Of a stretch of DNA of 64,000 bases, positions 61,101 to 64,000 are shown piece after piece; within the stretch, counting starts at the first letter, position 1; every line of letters starts with the position of its first letter. The notes beneath the pieces were generated by a model. The model was not told where the DNA came from. It was given only the letters and a program-made list of their open reading frames with translations, and searched no databases. The stretch spans positions 38,825 through 102,824 of the forward strand of contig JAFLDZ010000011.1 of NCBI GenBank assembly GCA_017302135.1, given 5' to 3'. The DNA comes from Lysobacterales bacterium. GTDB taxonomy: Bacteria; Pseudomonadota; Gammaproteobacteria; Xanthomonadales; Xanthomonadaceae. Both the position numbers and the translations under genes were made by a program.

Positions 61101-64000
61101 TGGCGTGAACGTGATCTGTCACCCGGATCTTTCGCTCGCGTACCACAAAGCGGGCATGCTGGCCGCGGATGGCCGATGCAAAGTCTTCGATTCGCGGGCA
61201 GATGGTTATGTGCGCGCGGAAGGCGCCGTCGTACTGCTGATCAAGCCGCTCCGCCGCGCGATCGCGGAAGGCGATCGCATCCATGCCGTCGTCAAGGGCT
61301 CCGCGATCAATCACGGCGGTCTCGCCTCGGGCCTGACAGTACCCAATCCGGTCAAGCAGCGCGAGCTGTTGATGGCGGCCTGGGACAACGCCGGCGTCCG
61401 CTCGGATGAGCTCAGCTACATCGAAGCGCATGGCACCGGCACGTCGCTGGGAGATCCGATCGAAGTACAGGGAATACAGTCCGCCTACGCCCAGCGTGCC
61501 GCGACCCACACTTTGCAGTCGTGCGGATTGGGGTCGCTGAAAAGCAATCTCGGGCATCTCGAGTCTGCGGCGGGTCTCGCCGGCATGTTGAAGGTGATCC
61601 TGTCGATGCAGCATCGACAGCTTCCGTCGACAGTGAATTTCGAATCGCTCAATCCCAAGGTCGAGCTCGACGATGCGTTCTACATCCAGAGCAGGCTGCA
61701 GGATTGGCATGCGCCCGTCCGCCTCGCGGGCGTGAGCAGCTTCGGATCCGGTGGCGCCAACGCTCACGTCGTCCTTCAGGAATTTCCCGGAATCGAACCG
61801 CTTCCGGAGAACGACCAACCGCAGTTGTTCGTGTTGTCTGCGGCAAGTCGCGATGGTTTGCGCGAGTACGCACGGCGGGTATCGGCCTGGTTGGATCAAG
61901 CCGATGGGGAAAGCGGCTTGCGCAACGCGATCTACAGTTGGCAGGTTGGACGCACGCCGATGAAGGTGCGTCTCGCGCTGAAAGTCGCCAGCCGTGGGGA
62001 ATTGAAGTCGAAACTCGATGCTTGGGTGAACGACGGCAAGGATCCGGTGCATGGATGGTTTGCCGATGGCAGGAGCGATGCTGCTTCGGCCCGTCTGTGG
62101 CAGACGAAATCAGCTCGTCTGTTGATCGATCAGGCGCTGCAAGAGCAAGACATCGACCAGCTCGCCGTTTTATGGACATCGGGCATCGAGATCGACTGGT
62201 CGCGGCTGTACGATCGACTGCCGCAGCGGGTCAATCTGCCGACGTATCCGTTCGCGAAAGAGCGTCATTGGATTCAGGCGCAGGAGCGCCACGTCAAGAC
62301 GCTCGCGTCTGCGCAAACCTCTCTGCACCCGCTGTTGCACGCGAACGTATCGGATTTGAGCCGGCAGGCGTTCCGCTCGGTGCTGACGGGGGAAGAGCAT
62401 TTTCTTCGCGATCATCAGGTGAAGCTGCGCGGTACGGACGAATGCGTATTGCCTGCCGTGGCGTATCTGGAGATGGCGCGCGCGGCGGTGGAGCAGGCGG
62501 TGCCTGCGGATGCGCGCGGTGCGGTGCTGGAGCTGCGCAACTGCGTGTGGGCGCAGCCGCTGGTGGTGCGCGGCGCAACGCCGGTCGTGATCGCGCTGTC
62601 GGGTGCGCTCGACGGCGAGATCGAGTACGAGATCGTGAGTGGCGATGGCGCGCGGCGGAAGGATCATTGCCAGGGGCGCGCGGCGTACGTCCCGCAGACG
62701 ACGCCGGCGCGGCTGGATGTGCCGATGTTGCGGGCGAGGATGGACCGCGGTGCGCTGGGCGCGGATGCGGTGTACGCGACGTTCGAGGCGATGGGTCTGA
62801 TGTACGGGCCGGCGCATCGTGCGGTGCGGCATGTGTATCAGGGCGCGGGTCAACTGCTGGCGCAACTGGAGCTGCCGTCGTGCGTACGCGCCGGAGCGGA
62901 CCAGTACCGGATGCACCCGAGTCTGATGGATGGCGCGCTGCAGGCGTGTGTGGGTCTGATGGACGCTTCGGGCCAGTCGCGTCTGCCGTTCGCGGTGGAC
63001 ACGGTGCGGGTGCTGGGCCAGTGCGGGACGTCGATGTGGGTCTGGGTCCGCTATTCGGCGGGCAGCCGCGATGGCGATGCGGTGACGAAGTTCGATATCG
63101 ATCTGAGCGACGAGCAGGGCGCGGTCTGCGTGCAGATGTGCGGATTCTCGGCGCGTGCGCTGGGTCCGGCGACCGCGACCGGGGACGCGTCGGCATCGGG
63201 TGTGTTGAGGGCGGTGCCGCAGTGGCGTGCGATTGCGGAAGACGTTGCGCAAGAGGCTGCGCCGACGGCGTGGGCCGAGCGGCATGTCGTGGTGTGCGAT
63301 CTTCCGGGGATCGAGATCGACTCACTTGCGTCGCTGATGGCAGGCAGTCGCTGCGTGATGTTGTCGGATTCATCGGCGGCGGATCTGGCGTCGCGTTACA
63401 GCGACTATGCGTTGTCGTGTTTCGAGCGGATCCGTGCAGTGCTGTCGGGCAAGCCCGAGGGTGCGGTGCTGATGCAGGTGGTGGTGGGCGAGTCGGGCGA
63501 GGACGCGGTGTTTTCGGGTCTGTCGGCGCTGCTGAAGACGGCGACGCTGGAGAACCCGCTGTTCCGTGGTCAGCTGGTGCTGACCGGCCGCGAGGTGACG
63601 ACGGCGGCGCTGGCGCAGCAGTTGGAGCAGGCGCGGGCGCACGCATCGGAGCCGGTGATCCGTTTCGATCGTGGGACGCAACCGCAGGGACTGGGCTGGC
63701 AGGTACAGCCGCAGGCGCAGCTGCCGTGCGAGCCGGTGTTCAAGGAACATGGGGTGTATCTGATCACCGGCGGTCTGGGTGGTCTTGGGGTGTTGTTCGC
63801 GCAGGCGGTGCTGGAACAGACGCGTCATGGTCGCGTGATCCTGACCGGTCGCGGTGCGCTGTCGGGCGCAAAGCAGTCGCGTTTGGATGCGTTGGTCGCG
63901 CTGGGCGCGGGACGCATCCGCTACCGGTCGCTGGATCTGGCGGATCGTGCGCAGGTGGAAGGCGCGATCGCGGAGATTCTGGCCGTGGAGGGCGGACTGC
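58156..64000 (+). CDS. Trans-AT polyketide synthase with GNAT loading module (3' end outside window)
   Basis: The ATG at 58156 follows an in-frame TGA at 58144; 1948 codons are visible and the frame is open at the edge. Domains by approximate residues: winged-helix/methyltransferase-like adaptor 1-470 (LARKLNANFGTLGVVLRSLCALGFL at the start; no intact SAM motif); GNAT 474-664 with Trp496, Thr601 and His635 spaced as in the CurA loading domain; ACP 690-760 (Ser726, GLDSAS); KS 794-1210 (Cys957); DH 1390-1690 (His1420, Asp1592 in HPSLMDGALQ, with an insertion in the H-G-P motif); KR from 1865 (GGLGGLG), cut by the window end. The GNAT-ACP unit should start the chain with acetyl from malonyl-CoA. 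No acyltransferase. The gene follows the first megasynthase by 175 bp. Confidence 0.93.
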   Translation, partial: MLDPIHCCYGYLATAIIESCRRLGVFDSLDAHDYLDSGTLARKLNANFGTLGVVLRSLCALGFLEEKDGTAYRLAHGYSCPPSYGDFSSLYAASPDEFLVAGALTSALAKTIETSCSLSPEDRRLYGPHADGATIVLAASALNELDPADFDEAMRRLDPVLAEGIHKLFSQHHWISAAEGRLTPAGAAFLQMPLLADAIRYRPILAVLDQLLCGDAATVRELMDSRKRSPVSLEEALAFADVSHGDVLAELKSDLDALFEQSLAEACPDLIIGFENDPMLEEVVRAATDARARSNDASIPQPRAIAVDAGNASSLRENVEKTGLTGMETAIVVHAGSLLGCSDGRDVSCDQELVVLADEQPVYLDESGQSMEALVVLSAWQRELQQWASTGHVSRHVLLQAHATPMTPVQSGSPDVDSAWLEAFDALSGNRLITAEAFFCLAARVGLFNEGYVGRYPRVSRACKSSLHRLVKRDYRVRHATERDIERLCELERLCWQHTLSSKARIRARIANYPQGQFVLEREGRVLGVVYSQRIDSADELADSNAANVHKLHRAAGAVIQLLAVNIDPQVQNLRYGDFLLEFMLQRCSLIAGVRQVVGVTLCKRYDSTADEPFAQYILREGADRDPVLAFHHSHGASIVKTIPGYRPLDVQNETNGVLVSYDILDRIQKMKRRVLREDGAAETPLPMLDQEQVRNFLRNQSIVLLGEERANFGIDRPFMEMGLDSASLLQLQTLLEEACGKRLSTSFFFEFNTVEKVAVKLGHQDVHQPTAVRSVQPPILERKPAAIDIADTDIAIVGLSCRLPGGIETPADLWNVLAEGACVIDAYPDTRGRWPSPREWPAIDQGGFVRGLEAFDAAFFRISPLEAQMMDPQQRMIMELAWSCFEDANVRPSDVAGSDVGVFVGASNSDYSRLMQDAGTEVEAHLGVASSLAVIANRVSYFFDLSGPSLLVDTACSSSLVALHTAMQSLHRNECSAALVAGVNVICHPDLSLAYHKAGMLAADGRCKVFDSRADGYVRAEGAVVLLIKPLRRAIAEGDRIHAVVKGSAINHGGLASGLTVPNPVKQRELLMAAWDNAGVRSDELSYIEAHGTGTSLGDPIEVQGIQSAYAQRAATHTLQSCGLGSLKSNLGHLESAAGLAGMLKVILSMQHRQLPSTVNFESLNPKVELDDAFYIQSRLQDWHAPVRLAGVSSFGSGGANAHVVLQEFPGIEPLPENDQPQLFVLSAASRDGLREYARRVSAWLDQADGESGLRNAIYSWQVGRTPMKVRLALKVASRGELKSKLDAWVNDGKDPVHGWFADGRSDAASARLWQTKSARLLIDQALQEQDIDQLAVLWTSGIEIDWSRLYDRLPQRVNLPTYPFAKERHWIQAQERHVKTLASAQTSLHPLLHANVSDLSRQAFRSVLTGEEHFLRDHQVKLRGTDECVLPAVAYLEMARAAVEQAVPADARGAVLELRNCVWAQPLVVRGATPVVIALSGALDGEIEYEIVSGDGARRKDHCQGRAAYVPQTTPARLDVPMLRARMDRGALGADAVYATFEAMGLMYGPAHRAVRHVYQGAGQLLAQLELPSCVRAGADQYRMHPSLMDGALQACVGLMDASGQSRLPFAVDTVRVLGQCGTSMWVWVRYSAGSRDGDAVTKFDIDLSDEQGAVCVQMCGFSARALGPATATGDASASGVLRAVPQWRAIAEDVAQEAAPTAWAERHVVVCDLPGIEIDSLASLMAGSRCVMLSDSSAADLASRYSDYALSCFERIRAVLSGKPEGAVLMQVVVGESGEDAVFSGLSALLKTATLENPLFRGQLVLTGREVTTAALAQQLEQARAHASEPVIRFDRGTQPQGLGWQVQPQAQLPCEPVFKEHGVYLITGGLGGLGVLFAQAVLEQTRHGRVILTGRGALSGAKQSRLDALVALGAGRIRYRSLDLADRAQVEGAIAEILAVEGGL

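Overview
The window is high-GC and reads as a chromosome of a Lysobacter/Xanthomonas-like gammaproteobacterium (Lysobacterales). The support is the serC-pheA-hisC-aroA block, the FFLEELY-motif and DUF6150-type proteins, the msrPQ pair and a Marinobacter-type fatty acyl-CoA reductase. The species cannot be read from the sequence.

Layout. (1) 1-17.7 kb: part of a type VI secretion locus on the + strand. It runs DUF2169/pentapeptide protein (cut by the window edge), pentapeptide protein, DUF3540, DUF4150 (PAAR-like tip), TssJ, TssK, TssL, TssM, TssA, then five unrecognised proteins that are cargo or accessory candidates. Sheath, tube, baseplate and ClpV genes are not in the window. (2) 17.7-31.2 kb: mixed housekeeping genes. 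These include two FAD oxidoreductases, a TetR/acyl-CoA-binding-protein pair divergent from a two-domain fatty acyl-CoA reductase, a phasin, a patatin lipase, a PHA-system protein, an FHA protein and MsrPQ. (3) 31.3-36.1 kb: serine and aromatic amino acid genes serC-pheA-hisC-aroA. (4) 36.1-39.5 kb: a small SmpA/BamE-like protein, then a sigma54-type response regulator and its histidine kinase. (5) 39.6-64 kb: a trans-acyltransferase polyketide synthase (PKS) cluster that runs off the right edge.

The PKS cluster has a decarboxylating ketosynthase (active-site Cys replaced by Ser) and a PksH-type enoyl-CoA hydratase. Both are typical of beta-branching (HMG-CoA synthase) cassettes. It also has a P450 on the opposite strand, a discrete acyl carrier protein (ACP), a 4543-residue megasynthase and the first 1948 codons of a second megasynthase. 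The first megasynthase is DUF2156-like / PLP beta-eliminating-lyase-like / KS-DH-KR-ACP / KS-KR-ACP / KS-ACP. The second is adaptor-GNAT-ACP / KS-DH-KR. No acyltransferase domain is visible in any module.

Main point of interest: the N-terminal DUF plus tryptophanase-like PLP didomain. Its architecture recalls the DUF-SH (cysteine/thiocysteine lyase) didomain of the leinamycin family, in which sulfur is placed on a beta-branched polyketide carbon. With the beta-branching genes next to it, this could be an undescribed sulfur-installing (or otherwise lyase-equipped) PKS in a gammaproteobacterium. The substrate is inference. The 1-kb region between the P450 and ACP genes carries an operator-like palindrome, 14-bp direct repeats and a leader able to pair with the ACP ribosome-binding site, and looks like the main control region.
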